From: a bacterium
Lineage (GTDB): Bacteria; Bacillota; Clostridia; Lachnospirales; Lachnospiraceae
Length of the DNA: 64,000 nucleotides
Direction: 5' to 3'
NCBI GenBank assembly: GCA_030539165.1
Contig: JAUNSO010000004.1
Location: 34,694-98,693, forward strand
Positions 16,337 through 26,830 of this stretch are shown one piece after another (the first letter of the stretch is position 1; each line of letters starts with the position of its first letter). Under the pieces are notes generated by a model. That model was not told the origin of the DNA. It saw nothing but the letters and a program-made list of their open reading frames with translations, and searched no databases. Position numbers and translations under genes: made by a program.

Positions 16337-19300
16337 TCATTGATATGTCTTTCCGCTTAACAGCAGAGTCGTAAACTCTTCCTTCGGAATCGGCCTTGAA
16401 AAATAAAATCCCTGAGCAGTATCGCAGTGAATACCGCGAAGAAACTCCAGCTGCTCCTTCGTTTCCACGCCCTCGGCCACGACCTCCAGATCCAGCTGCT
16501 TAGCCATTCGGACAGACGTCTCTACGATAATGCGTCCACGTTCTGTTGCCATGATCTCATCCAAAAAGAATCTGTCAATTTTCAGTACATCCACCGGTGC
16601 TCTTCGTAGCATATTCAGTGAAGAATACCCTGAGCCAAAGTCATCCATCTGGATACTGAAGCCTGCTTCCTTCAATCTGGTCATCTGTTCAAAGAGCTCC
16701 GTTACATCATCAATGAACAGGTTTTCGGTGATTTCCAGCTCCAGCATAGCCGGTGTCAGTTCATACTTTTTCACCAGAGCTAACAGTGTCGGAGTCAGAT
16801 CCGTATTATTGATGTGTACTCTGGAGATATTGACGGACACAGGCATTTCAATTCCTTTTTCCTTCATTTCGGATATATATTTGCAGGCTTCTTCCCACAT
16901 ATAGGCATCCAGCTTCGTAATAAATCCGTTACTTTCAAATAAATCAAGGAATGTCGCCGGTACACGAATGCCGCGAATCGGATGTCTCCAGCGCACCAGA
17001 GCCTCTGCTCCGCTGATCTCTCCTGACTGGACATCCACCTGTGGCTGCAGAAACATCTCAAACTCTCCATTCACAAGAGCTGCATTCATCTCGCTTTCGA
17101 TCTCCGCCTGTTCACGCTGCTGCAGTCTGATCTTATCATCATAGACTGCATAATTTGCGAGTGAATTTCCCTTGATCTGTTTCTTGACGAGCCGTGCCCG
17201 GTCACACATCAGTCTGACCGGAAGGCTGTTATCGACCACCTTATAAATGCCAAACGCCAGTGACACATTCCACTGCTTATCAAAATACTCCGCTGTCTTT
17301 TCGGACAGCTTCGTCATATAATCCAAAATGCTTTGATCCCCTTCGTACTGCAGCAGGATACTGAAGGTATCTGCCTGATAACGCTTGGCTATACTGCCCT
17401 TCGGAGCCACCTCCTTGATGGCACGTCCCAGGCACTGCAGGCTTTTATTTCCTGCGTCAATGCCAAACCTGTCATTGATGATCCTGAAACGGTCGATATC
17501 TACTGACAGCATGACAAAGCTGCTGTCCGCATTCAGATGGATCAGCTCAGAGGCTTTTCTGTAAAATGCTTCGCTGTTATAAAGACCTGTCATGGAGTCA
17601 TAGTCTGCACGGTATTCCATCTCGACCTTGACTTCCATTTCCGCATTGACATTCTGCAGTGTACCAAGATAGCGAATCGGTTCGTTATTCAGGCCTCTCA
17701 GAACCTGCAGTATGACGGTAAACCAGATAGCCGTTTCATATTTATTGTACAGGCGGACTGTGATCTTCTGCGTCTGGTGTTCACTCCTGCAGCGTTCCTT
17801 GAATGTTTCAAAGGCATCCTCATCATCAGGATGACATCTGAGACTGTCGACCAGTGACCACTCATCCGTCAGCTGCTTCTTGTCCACACGGAACACCTCA
17901 TCGAACATGGAACACAGATAATACTTTCCATCCAGTACATTATATTCAAATACAAGTACGCCTGTCATTTCATTGACATTCTCATAACGCTCATTGTTCA
18001 GCGCCATCTCCTTCTGGAAGGTGCTCTGGTGAGTCATCAGTTCATACTTGATATTCGTCTCTATCATTTCAAGGTAACGGCGTTTGGAATCGTCTACATT
18101 CAAGGCAATGATGAATACTCTCGTATCCTGTTCTCTGTCATCACTGCCGAGTGCAGTATAAAATGCATACCACGCATACTCATCTTCACTCGTATGCAGA
18201 CGTACCTCCTTGCATACAATGGATTTGCCCTGCTTGATTGCCTCGCGCAGGTATCCGGGATCCGTTGCCTGATTGAACTCCTCCAGATCCTCGGGATATA
18301 CAACACGTTCCTTGTAAAACTCCCTGATCTTTTCATAGTTTTCGATTCTGGATTCCACAACAGACATGACATTGTCTTCTTTGATCCTGACACAAGTATT
18401 CTTGGAGATATTTACATCCCAGATAATGTCCTGGATAGCATAGATTGCCTCCTGAAACCGCTCGGTGCTTTCATTCAGCGTGGCTACCTGTGTATCAATA
18501 TCCTCCTTGACAGATGCCAGCAGATAGACCGGCTTTCCGTTTCGCATGATGATCTTGGTTGTCCGCATCGGCAGCACGGTTCTCATCGATGGTGAGTATA
18601 CCTCGCTGTCAATTGAGGTCTCCTTTGACTGCATCTTTTTCAGCGGGCAGTCCGGACACGGCTCATCATAGCCTTTATTTTGTACATAGCAGGCACCGCA
18701 GCTCTCATTGCCCATTCTGTCCTGCAGCAGATCATTGCGGTACAGCAGCTGATAGTTCTCATCTACAGCGTATGCCCAGGCGCACATCGGGTTCAGAATA
18801 TTGCGCACCAGCTCCATTTCCTTGCTGCTGAGCACGGGGTTAATCGTCGCATCCATGCGTTCCATATCATTTGCATAGAGGATATAGGTATCTTTTCCGC
18901 TGTCCTTGGCATCGTGCAGAGCCAGCAGAGCCTTTTCATACAGCTTGGCAAAATCAGCCTCATCCGATCTCATGGAAGCAATACCGACACTGACAGATAA
19001 TGCACAGCTGTCCTGATAATCGTTCCATACCTCCTTGACTGTCTGACAGATGTATGCCGCCCGTTCCAGTAATATATGCGGAGTACGCACACCCTTCATA
19101 AATATGACAAACCGGTCGCCTTCGAGTCTGCCGATGATATCTGCAGCTCGAAATGCCCTTTTCAGGATCTTTGCCACTTCATCCAGCACACCATCTCCAA
19201 CCATCTCGCCATGCAGCTGTATCAGTGTCTGAAAGTCATCTATGTCCACAACCAGCAGATTCGGCACGACTCCCTCAGGGATGCCCTTCATATAATCCTG

Positions 19301-19756
19301 AACCTCACTGATAAATGCATCTGTATTCAGCAGATGTGTCAGCGGATCCCGGGACAGCTGCCGGCTCTCAGCCTGCTGTTTTGTGTCATCATCTACGTAT
19401 GTCATCGTTCCGTAAATCAGCTCAGGCTGACCATCTGCACTGCTCATGATACGTCCCTTCAGCTGATACCACAGGAACTCTCCGTTGAAATCGATAAAAC
19501 GGATATACTCCATATGTACCTTACTCGTTTCCTCACGCAGACTAAAGAAGGCAATTGCCTTCTGAATATCATCCTGACAGATCTTCCCGCGTGCATCCAG
19601 CTTCGTGAGAAATCCGGGCACGCGCAGTGGAAACGGAATATGATTTTTTACATTTTCGGAAAAGCTGATGACATCCTCTTGGATATGATACTCAAATACA
19701 ATTGTTTCATTCAGATCAATCGCATTTTGAAATAGATCTTCACTGATTTTATGCAT
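16337..19756 (-). CDS. Multi-sensor GGDEF-EAL protein, predicted c-di-GMP phosphodiesterase
   Basis: At about 1139 residues this is the largest signalling protein here. The order is PAS-like region, first GGDEF (residues 135-300), Cys-rich PAS-like segment, two more PAS-like regions, second GGDEF (725-885), and EAL (895-1135). Both GGDEF sites are degenerate (GRLEGDRF and YQADTF), so cyclase activity is unlikely. The EAL domain keeps its catalytic set: EALVRW, NISRVHIN, ELEITE, MDDFGSGYSSL, DVLKIDRF and VAEGVET. Near residue 370 are CGACYVQNKGYDEPCPDC, a CxxC pair that could hold a metal or act as a redox switch. I chose ATG 19756 (GAGAGGAG upstream). No membrane segment is seen. Confidence 0.9.
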   Translation of the reverse strand: MHKISEDLFQNAIDLNETIVFEYHIQEDVISFSENVKNHIPFPLRVPGFLTKLDARGKICQDDIQKAIAFFSLREETSKVHMEYIRFIDFNGEFLWYQLKGRIMSSADGQPELIYGTMTYVDDDTKQQAESRQLSRDPLTHLLNTDAFISEVQDYMKGIPEGVVPNLLVVDIDDFQTLIQLHGEMVGDGVLDEVAKILKRAFRAADIIGRLEGDRFVIFMKGVRTPHILLERAAYICQTVKEVWNDYQDSCALSVSVGIASMRSDEADFAKLYEKALLALHDAKDSGKDTYILYANDMERMDATINPVLSSKEMELVRNILNPMCAWAYAVDENYQLLYRNDLLQDRMGNESCGACYVQNKGYDEPCPDCPLKKMQSKETSIDSEVYSPSMRTVLPMRTTKIIMRNGKPVYLLASVKEDIDTQVATLNESTERFQEAIYAIQDIIWDVNISKNTCVRIKEDNVMSVVESRIENYEKIREFYKERVVYPEDLEEFNQATDPGYLREAIKQGKSIVCKEVRLHTSEDEYAWYAFYTALGSDDREQDTRVFIIALNVDDSKRRYLEMIETNIKYELMTHQSTFQKEMALNNERYENVNEMTGVLVFEYNVLDGKYYLCSMFDEVFRVDKKQLTDEWSLVDSLRCHPDDEDAFETFKERCRSEHQTQKITVRLYNKYETAIWFTVILQVLRGLNNEPIRYLGTLQNVNAEMEVKVEMEYRADYDSMTGLYNSEAFYRKASELIHLNADSSFVMLSVDIDRFRIINDRFGIDAGNKSLQCLGRAIKEVAPKGSIAKRYQADTFSILLQYEGDQSILDYMTKLSEKTAEYFDKQWNVSLAFGIYKVVDNSLPVRLMCDRARLVKKQIKGNSLANYAVYDDKIRLQQREQAEIESEMNAALVNGEFEMFLQPQVDVQSGEISGAEALVRWRHPIRGIRVPATFLDLFESNGFITKLDAYMWEEACKYISEMKEKGIEMPVSVNISRVHINNTDLTPTLLALVKKYELTPAMLELEITENLFIDDVTELFEQMTRLKEAGFSIQMDDFGSGYSSLNMLRRAPVDVLKIDRFFLDEIMATERGRIIVETSVRMAKQLDLEVVAEGVETKEQLEFLRGIHCDTAQGFYFSRPIPKEEFTTLLLSGKTYQ

Positions 19757-19891
19757 ACTTTCGTTCTGCTCCTCTCGGTTAGTAACAAAATATACTCTCA
19801 TTTAATTATACAGATTTTTCTATCCAATAACAAGGGTTTTGTTTCGTTTCAAGGAAACATAAACATGAAGGCCAGGATGGTTTTATAAAGA

Positions 19892-22459
19892 CTATCCGAG
19901 TGCCTCGTACTCTATGACCGGCATCGGTTTTGCATAAAGGAAGCCCTGAATGGCGTCGCATCCGACGCTGCCAAGGAAATCAGCCTGTCCCACGGTCTCA
20001 ACACCCTCTGCAATCGTTTCCAGTTGAAGTGTCTGTGCCATATGAACAACCGAACTGATAATACTATCTTCCTTATCATTTTTATTTTCACCACGCAAAA
20101 ATCCCATATCAAGTTTCAGGATATCAACAGGTACACTTTTCAGCGTATTCAATGAAGAATAGCCGCTTCCGAAATCATCCATGGCAATGACAAAGCCATA
20201 TGCCCGCAGACGGTTAATAATCTCTACAATCTGCTTCTGGTTATTCATATAAGCGCTTTCTGTGATTTCCAGATGTATCCGCTTTGGCTCCACATTATAT
20301 TGTCTGCTCAGGTTCCAGAATACCTCTGCCAGATTTTCGTTCTGCAGGCTGATGCGGGAAATATTGGTTGAAATGGCAACCGGATTCTTTTTCTCCTCCA
20401 GCCATTTATGAACGAGTGCAAATGTCTTATCCCACATATAGGAATCCAGTTCACGGATAAATCCATTTTTTTCAAATATCGGTATAAACACACCGGGAGA
20501 AATAATGTCACCATCCGGTTTGATCCAGCGGCACAGCACCTCTGCCCCGATCTGTCTGCCTGTCGAATGATTGTACTGTGGCTGCAGATAAATACAGAAT
20601 TCCTCATTTTTCAAGGCTTCACGCATATGTAAGGTTACATTTGCCTCGTCTAACAGCTTCTTGCGAAGATCTCCATTATAAAAGTAATAGGTATTCCTGC
20701 TGCGATCCGTATTCTGATTCATGGCGATTGCCGCCAGATCAAGCATTTTATCTACTTTTCCATAAGGATCCTCTACCAGATACATACCGAATCGCATCGT
20801 AATCGGGAAATCAATCTGTATCTCATTTCCGTCAAAACAAGGGGTATTTTTGAAAAATTGAAGTCTGTTTTCATCATGTGGAAAACAAAGTGCATAATGA
20901 TCTGTATCAAGACGTGCACAGCACCCAATCTCTTTTGTCCGCTCAGTCGCCTGTCTTGCCAGATAAAGCAGTACCTGATTGCCTGCTTCAAAGCCATACA
21001 TATCGTTGACAGCAGTAAAGTTATTGATATCCCCTACACAGATGGCATACTGCGTCCCTTCATTCTTCTGCAGCAGCTCCGTCGTATCACGGATAAAGGC
21101 AGCTTTGTTTGAGATACCGGTCAGCGGATCGGTGTAGTACAGTCTCGCAATCTCATCCTTAGAGTAATGAACACAGTTCTCAATACGGTTATAACCATAT
21201 GCAATCGCCGTCACCATGTCGCGGCAGGTAGAATACCCGCAGGAATGACAGTCAACGCTTCTCTGTGCGGGTGTATACTTATACATGGTATTAAAGATTT
21301 CATCGTAGGTACTCTCCGGAATGCTGAACACCTGATGATATCTGTCTCTGAAGGCACAGTTGAAATCAGACAAATCCAGATCAGAGAACTCCTCCTTAAA
21401 TCTGGCCTTGCACTCCTCTACAGACAGGCTTTTCTCAAATATCTGTTGATTCGCACCCACACGTATTTTTTGATAGCCCTGAAGCATATGAACCACATCA
21501 TAATCCTGATGACCGGACGCAGGACCGCCCAGACAGCCGTGCTGACAGCTCAGCATATCAATCATACAAGGGGGTTCTCCCGATTCATTGATACGGCTGC
21601 AGGATTGACACAGCTGTTCATGTCTGCCTGTCAGTCCCTCATTGTGCAAAATCACACTGCGATTGGATGTGAAATATTCTAAATACTCTTTAAAGCCCCC
21701 GGCAATCGGAAACAGATCTCCCATGCCCAACGGCTTCAAATCACTTTCCGTAAAATACTCTTCCGTGGAAATATGACTGATATGCTCCAGCAGATGCTTG
21801 AAGGTCACATTATATTTGATGTGCTTTCCTGCCGACGGAGCGTCAATTTCGTCCTTTTTTGCCACACAGGGACTTAGAAAAGCGATGTCTGTATTTTCAT
21901 GCAGATACTGGTGCACATAGATACCCAGACAGACCACCGGGGAATGAATCGGTATCATATAGTCCAGTATATCAGGTGCGCAGCATTCCGCATAATTCTG
22001 GACTGCCGAGCAGGGTCTGGCCACATATGCCTTATAACTGTCAGGATCTTTTTCTCTCTTCTCCAGATACTGAATATGACAATAGGTTGCAATGTCTGCT
22101 CCATATCCTACATCATAGATTTTCTCTATGCCGAGAGAACGAAGATAACCAAGGACTCCTGCCGCCTTCTCTGCATAATTGATATAAAAGGATGGTGCCA
22201 CCGCCAAAGAAATATGTCTGCCTGCGGCAAGATCTGCAAAAAACTGGTCTGTATCATCATGATACTCACGTGCATGGTGTGTACAGGTCGTCAGACAGTG
22301 CCCGCAGTGAATGCATTTTTTCTCGTTCACGACGATCTTGTTCATTCCATTTTCATATACGGAGACATTGGCGCCTATTACGGGACATTCGAATATGCAT
22401 TTATTACAGCCTATACAGTTATCATTTGTATAGATCATCCCATTATTATAGCGTGCCAT
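19892..22459 (-). CDS. [FeFe]-hydrogenase-like iron-sulfur sensor fused to GGDEF-EAL
   Basis: An unusual 855-residue fusion. Residues 10-65 form a two-cluster ferredoxin (CIGCNKCIFECP, CIHCGHCLTTC). Residues 75-370 align with the large-subunit C-terminal domain of [FeFe] hydrogenases: ARPCSAVQNY for L1, FLSPCVAKKDE for L2 and LSCQHGCLGGP for L3. The four cluster-ligand Cys are kept, but the first Cys of TSCCP, the proton-relay residue, is Pro. A further CxxCx4Cx16C cluster motif lies near 405 (DCHSCGYSTC). A degenerate GGDEF (LDTDHYAL) and an intact-looking EAL (AEVLCRW, LEITES, MDDFGSGYSSL, AEGVET) follow. I infer a redox or H2 sensor with c-di-GMP phosphodiesterase output. The FIST gene lies 38 bp upstream. 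Confidence 0.9.
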   Translation of the reverse strand: MARYNNGMIYTNDNCIGCNKCIFECPVIGANVSVYENGMNKIVVNEKKCIHCGHCLTTCTHHAREYHDDTDQFFADLAAGRHISLAVAPSFYINYAEKAAGVLGYLRSLGIEKIYDVGYGADIATYCHIQYLEKREKDPDSYKAYVARPCSAVQNYAECCAPDILDYMIPIHSPVVCLGIYVHQYLHENTDIAFLSPCVAKKDEIDAPSAGKHIKYNVTFKHLLEHISHISTEEYFTESDLKPLGMGDLFPIAGGFKEYLEYFTSNRSVILHNEGLTGRHEQLCQSCSRINESGEPPCMIDMLSCQHGCLGGPASGHQDYDVVHMLQGYQKIRVGANQQIFEKSLSVEECKARFKEEFSDLDLSDFNCAFRDRYHQVFSIPESTYDEIFNTMYKYTPAQRSVDCHSCGYSTCRDMVTAIAYGYNRIENCVHYSKDEIARLYYTDPLTGISNKAAFIRDTTELLQKNEGTQYAICVGDINNFTAVNDMYGFEAGNQVLLYLARQATERTKEIGCCARLDTDHYALCFPHDENRLQFFKNTPCFDGNEIQIDFPITMRFGMYLVEDPYGKVDKMLDLAAIAMNQNTDRSRNTYYFYNGDLRKKLLDEANVTLHMREALKNEEFCIYLQPQYNHSTGRQIGAEVLCRWIKPDGDIISPGVFIPIFEKNGFIRELDSYMWDKTFALVHKWLEEKKNPVAISTNISRISLQNENLAEVFWNLSRQYNVEPKRIHLEITESAYMNNQKQIVEIINRLRAYGFVIAMDDFGSGYSSLNTLKSVPVDILKLDMGFLRGENKNDKEDSIISSVVHMAQTLQLETIAEGVETVGQADFLGSVGCDAIQGFLYAKPMPVIEYEALG

Positions 22460-22497
22460 CAATCTGCCCCCTTCTCATAAGTCTTTTTCTGATATGA

Positions 22498-23610
22498 TTA
22501 CTCAAATACTGCGACCAGCATGGTCTGGTTCAGATGTTCAAAATTCATCTGTTCACCGTTTCCTGAAAATCCGATGTACTGCCCCAGTCCGCCCTGCAGC
22601 TTCTCAATATATTCATTGTAAACGCCCTGCTGTTCCAGCATACAGGAGCGTAAAAAGCAATTGATGACGAGTACAAACCGGAATTGCTTCACTTCATCAT
22701 GAATCCGTTTAAATGTATCAAGCTGTGCCGTGAATGGATCTCCGGGTGTCAGCAGTACCATCATGGTATGATTATAAATACGTGAATAATAGGTTAACGC
22801 ACCGCTTGGCAGTACCTCATTATGTCCGGTCACATAAATATTTCCATTGACCAGCCTTCCGAGCGGATGTGACGGCAGTAACTGAGGCAGCTCCTTTGTC
22901 GAAACACCAAGTGCCTTGGCAATGACTCTGGCGGCAGGTTTTCCGTCAAATTCATACACGGTCCGCTCCTCACAATTGACATCCGTCACTGAGAAAAACT
23001 GCTCTGTCGGCCGGAACAGATTCTCACTGAACAGTCTGATCCGTCCGCATTCATTTCTGATAAACATAAATGCACAGGCCTCTGCATAGACTCTGCCATT
23101 ATAAGAAACATAGGAGCGTGCTGTCTCACCGGCATTTCCAGCCGTTCCTCCAAACACAGGAATATTCATTTCTTCCAATACGCCTCTAAAGGTATCCTGG
23201 ACGATTTCCTCGCAATATCCGTAAGCTGTCGTAATCTCGAAGCAGCAGCAGTTCTCTGTGGATGTCAGACGTTTTACACATTCCCTGATGACTCCGGTAT
23301 GCTTGCCGGGATAACGGGGTGCGTCCATGATGATGCCGCCGGTACATTCGATTCCTTCTGATACTGCCAGAACTGACAGTGCAGCCCCTGAATGACCCTT
23401 TGAGGACAGCATGTCATAGGCTGTGGAACCGATCATCTCTGCATCGGGGTATTTTTTATGCAATTCCTCTGTATAATATGCAAAATGAGCCGTATCGGAA
23501 AAGAACACCAGTAATTTCGGTGCTGCTTCACCAACCTGCTCACATATTTGATGAAATGCCTGTTTTGCATCTTCGTGATCGCTATAGCATACAGAAAATC
23601 CACTTTCCAT
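22498..23610 (-). CDS. FIST-domain sensory protein
   Basis: The 370-residue soluble protein has a FIST N domain (residues 5-200, with LLVFFSDTAHFAYYTEEL and AEMIGSTAYDML) and a FIST C domain (YEFDGKPAARVIAKALG near 220; SGNGEQMNFEHLNQTM at the end). FIST proteins are intracellular sensors; some bind haem and report nitric oxide (NosP). The FIST C region is often linked to chemotaxis or signalling outputs. It is immediately upstream of the hydrogenase-like GGDEF-EAL gene and probably cotranscribed with it, so it may feed a ligand or partner signal into the same c-di-GMP pathway. The cluster CCCFE near residue 120 is noteworthy but its role is unknown. Confidence 0.87.
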   Translation of the reverse strand: MESGFSVCYSDHEDAKQAFHQICEQVGEAAPKLLVFFSDTAHFAYYTEELHKKYPDAEMIGSTAYDMLSSKGHSGAALSVLAVSEGIECTGGIIMDAPRYPGKHTGVIRECVKRLTSTENCCCFEITTAYGYCEEIVQDTFRGVLEEMNIPVFGGTAGNAGETARSYVSYNGRVYAEACAFMFIRNECGRIRLFSENLFRPTEQFFSVTDVNCEERTVYEFDGKPAARVIAKALGVSTKELPQLLPSHPLGRLVNGNIYVTGHNEVLPSGALTYYSRIYNHTMMVLLTPGDPFTAQLDTFKRIHDEVKQFRFVLVINCFLRSCMLEQQGVYNEYIEKLQGGLGQYIGFSGNGEQMNFEHLNQTMLVAVFE

Positions 23611-23745
23611 TCTCTTGCCCTTCTATCTTTTGGATGCCTTTGTGACAAAATTCCCACATGTTCTATTATAATGAATGAATTAACATAACGCAACTCATTT
23701 TCGTTAAAATATTGGAAATTGGCTAAAATTTTGCCATATTGATCA

Positions 23746-24936
23746 TCATATAAAAAACGAAAATACATAATTACTCAGATCCAATCCTCGTGCTGTCAGT
23801 CTGATCCCGGCTGTGTCATCCTTTTCTGTAGTTCTATCCCGATTTTCTCCTGTTCTCTCAAGCAGGCCGTCTCCGATCAGTCTGTGGATCTGCTGTCCGT
23901 AGACAGCTTCCGGCTCCTTTCCAAATACTCTTTTAAATTCGCAGTATCGGATGCCCTCTGTCATCCGCAGCCCGAGAAACATAAACTCTTCTATCTGCTG
24001 CTTCTGTGTCAGCTGCTCCTTTTCATATCTTGCCGGCTGATGCTCCTGAGTGATCTGGCTGATATATGATTCCATACCGGCTTCGTTTTTCCATCTGGTC
24101 TCTTCAAACAACGACGACGCACCCAGTCCAAAGCCAAGATAGGGGACACGTCTCCAATAGCCGGAGTTATGTCTGCTCTCATACCCTTTTCTTGCATAAT
24201 TTGATATTTCATAACGGTGATATCCGGCCTCTGCCAGTATCCTGCCTGTTGCTGCATACATTTCTCTGTCAAGCTCCTCTGACGGCAGGTCTGCCTCTGA
24301 ATAGAGTAAAGCATAGGGTGTGTTTTCCTCGATGATCAGGCTGTATGCTGATATATGCTCCGGCTGCAGTGAGACCACCTGATCAAGTGTTTTCTCCAGA
24401 TCCTCCATAGTCTGTCCGGGCAGTGCCGTCATCAGATCAACGCTGATATTGGTAAAGCCTGTCCGGCGTGCCAGCGTATAGTTTTTAAGGAATTCCTCAT
24501 AGGTGTGGATCCTCCCAAGGCGTTTCAGTTCCTCAGGATCTGCTGACTGTAAACCGATACTCAGACGGTTGATACCAGCCTCCCTGTATGCTTTGAGCTT
24601 ATTTGCAGACAAGGTTCCCGGATTTGCTTCCAGCGTTATTTCTGCATCCGCTGCAACCACATAAAGAGAACGAAGTTCACATAATATTTTGTTTATGTAA
24701 ACTTCGTCAACAATACTTGGTGTTCCGCCTCCGATAAAGACGGATGTAATTTCATATTCAGATGTTATGTTAACCATTCGAGGTGCATACCTGATTTCCC
24801 CCAACAAGGCACTCATATACCTTTGGTACAGCTGCTGTGTTGCTGCAAGTGGAAATGACAGAAAATCACAATATAGGCATTTGCGGGCGCAAAATGGTAT
24901 ATGCACATAGATTTCCAATGGTTTTTTAGGATTCAT
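23746..24936 (-). CDS. hemW: Radical SAM haem chaperone HemW (HemN-like)
   Basis: The 396-residue protein has the radical SAM motif [10 protein letters not shown] near residue 17, then GGGTPSIVD and an HemN-type C-terminal domain. HemW proteins lack the fourth N-terminal Cys of true HemN and act as haem chaperones rather than coproporphyrinogen oxidases; the CxxxCxxC context here fits HemW. The start overlaps the end of lepA by 11 bp, the usual lepA-hemW linkage in Firmicutes. Whether this organism makes haem is not shown in the window. Confidence 0.93.
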   Translation of the reverse strand: MNPKKPLEIYVHIPFCARKCLYCDFLSFPLAATQQLYQRYMSALLGEIRYAPRMVNITSEYEITSVFIGGGTPSIVDEVYINKILCELRSLYVVAADAEITLEANPGTLSANKLKAYREAGINRLSIGLQSADPEELKRLGRIHTYEEFLKNYTLARRTGFTNISVDLMTALPGQTMEDLEKTLDQVVSLQPEHISAYSLIIEENTPYALLYSEADLPSEELDREMYAATGRILAEAGYHRYEISNYARKGYESRHNSGYWRRVPYLGFGLGASSLFEETRWKNEAGMESYISQITQEHQPARYEKEQLTQKQQIEEFMFLGLRMTEGIRYCEFKRVFGKEPEAVYGQQIHRLIGDGLLERTGENRDRTTEKDDTAGIRLTARGLDLSNYVFSFFI

Positions 24937-26737
24937 CTAATTTCAGGACACTCATAAATGCCTTCTGTGGAATCTCCACGTTGCCGATCTGGCGCATACG
25001 CTTCTTTCCTTCCTTCTGCTTATCCAGCAGCTTACGTTTACGGGTAATATCGCCGCCATAGCACTTTGCCAGAACGTCTTTACGCATCGCCTTAACGGTT
25101 TCACGTGCAATGATCTTGGAGCCGACTGCCGCCTGAATCGGGATCTCGAACAGGTGTCTCGGTATCTCGTCCTTCAGCTTCTCACACATTTTTCTGCCAC
25201 GTTCATAAGCCGTGTCTGCATGAACGATAAAGGACAGTGCATCTACCTCCTCACGATTGATGAGGATGTCCAGCTTCACGAGATTGGACTTCTCATAGCC
25301 CTTCATATCATAATCAAAGGATGCATATCCCTTGGAGCGTGATTTCAGTGCATCAAAAAAGTCATAAATGATTTCATTCAGAGGGAGCTCATATTTCAGC
25401 AGGGCTCTGGTCTCCTCCATATATTCCATACCCAGATATCTGCCGCGGCGTTCCTGACACAGTTCCATGATCGATCCGATAAACTCTGTCGTTACCATGA
25501 TCTCTCCGCTGACAATGGGTTCTTCCATATATTCGATTTCTGACGGATCAGGCAGATTAGACGGATTCGTCAGCTCTATCACATCACCGTTGGTTTTATA
25601 CACCTTGTAGATAACCCCCGGAGCAGTGGTCACCAGATCCAGATTGTATTCACGCTCCAGTCGTTCCTGTATGATCTCCAGATGCAGCAGTCCGAGAAAA
25701 CCGCACCGGAAGCCAAAGCCGAGCGCGATGGATGTCTCCGGCTCATAATTCAGGGAGGCATCATTAAGCTGCAGTTTTTCGAGTGCATCACGCAGATCAG
25801 GATATTTCGCACCGTCTGCCGGATACAAACCACAGTAAACCATGGAAAGTACCTTTTTATAGCCGGGCAAAGGCTCTGTACAGGGACGATTCGCATCTGT
25901 AACAGTATCTCCGACCGTTGTATCATGTACATTCTTCAGGCTGGCTGTGATATAGCCTACCATGCCCGCTGTCAGCTCCTCACACGGAATGAACTGACCA
26001 GCTCCGAAATAGCCGATTTCCACAACATCTGCCTGTGCTCCTGTCGCCATCATCCGGATGGTCATGCCCTTTTTTAGCGTCCCCTCACGCAGACGGCAGA
26101 ATATAATCACACCCTTATACGGATCATAAATAGAATCAAAGATCAGTGCCTTGAGCGGTGCCGTCACATCTCCCGTGGGTGCAGGGATTTTCTTGACGAC
26201 CTGCTCCAGTACAGCCTCGATACCGATGCCGTTCTTGGCAGAAATCAGCGGCGCATCCTGTGCTTCCAGTCCGATCACGTCCTCGATCTCATCTATCACT
26301 CTCTGTGGCTCGGCACTCGGAAGATCGATCTTATTAATGACAGGAAATACATCCAGATCATGATCCAGTGCCAGATACACATTTGCCAGAGTCTGTGCTT
26401 CGATTCCCTGTGCTGCATCTACAACCAGAATCGCTCCATCACATGCTGCCAGACTCCTGCTGACCTCATAATTGAAATCCACGTGTCCCGGAGTATCGAT
26501 CAGATTAAAAACATATTCATTTCCATCCTCTGCATGGTATACCGTCCTGACAGTCTGCGCCTTGATGGTGATACCACGTTCCCGTTCCAGATCCATATTA
26601 TCCAGTACCTGTGCCTGCATCTCACGGCTCGTCAGGAGTCCTGTTTTCTCTATGATGCGGTCTGCAAGCGTTGATTTGCCATGATCTATATGTGCAATAA
26701 TGCAAAAATTTCTGATTTTTGTCTGGTCTGCTGCCAT
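24926..26737 (-). CDS. lepA: Elongation factor 4 (LepA), ribosomal back-translocase GTPase
   Basis: LepA binds stalled ribosomes and promotes back-translocation or initiation-complex assembly. The 603-residue protein has the G1 motif [11 protein letters not shown]3 DTPGHVDF and G4 NKIDLP, then the LepA-specific C-terminal region around [10 protein letters not shown] and [19 protein letters not shown] precedes the ATG. A repeat-bearing leader with alternative hairpins lies just upstream. Confidence 0.98.
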   Translation of the reverse strand: MAADQTKIRNFCIIAHIDHGKSTLADRIIEKTGLLTSREMQAQVLDNMDLERERGITIKAQTVRTVYHAEDGNEYVFNLIDTPGHVDFNYEVSRSLAACDGAILVVDAAQGIEAQTLANVYLALDHDLDVFPVINKIDLPSAEPQRVIDEIEDVIGLEAQDAPLISAKNGIGIEAVLEQVVKKIPAPTGDVTAPLKALIFDSIYDPYKGVIIFCRLREGTLKKGMTIRMMATGAQADVVEIGYFGAGQFIPCEELTAGMVGYITASLKNVHDTTVGDTVTDANRPCTEPLPGYKKVLSMVYCGLYPADGAKYPDLRDALEKLQLNDASLNYEPETSIALGFGFRCGFLGLLHLEIIQERLEREYNLDLVTTAPGVIYKVYKTNGDVIELTNPSNLPDPSEIEYMEEPIVSGEIMVTTEFIGSIMELCQERRGRYLGMEYMEETRALLKYELPLNEIIYDFFDALKSRSKGYASFDYDMKGYEKSNLVKLDILINREEVDALSFIVHADTAYERGRKMCEKLKDEIPRHLFEIPIQAAVGSKIIARETVKAMRKDVLAKCYGGDITRKRKLLDKQKEGKKRMRQIGNVEIPQKAFMSVLKLDES

Positions 26738-26757
26738 GTTATATTCCTCCGAAAGGT

Positions 26758-26825
26758 AACTCTCCGCTGATTATATTATCAGCGGTATCTCTTTGCTGCG
26801 CAACGAGAACTCTCCGCTGATTATA
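26758..26825 (-). promoter_or_regulatory. Repeat-bearing lepA leader with two mutually exclusive hairpins
   Basis: AACTCTCCGCTGATTATA occurs twice as a perfect 18-bp direct repeat (26758-26775 and 26808-26825). Between them lies ATCAGCGG (26778-26785), complementary to CCGCTGAT in both copies. The middle element can pair with either repeat but not both, the layout of an attenuator or switch. No protein-coding potential. Confidence 0.55.
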
Positions 26826-26830
26826 GCATT

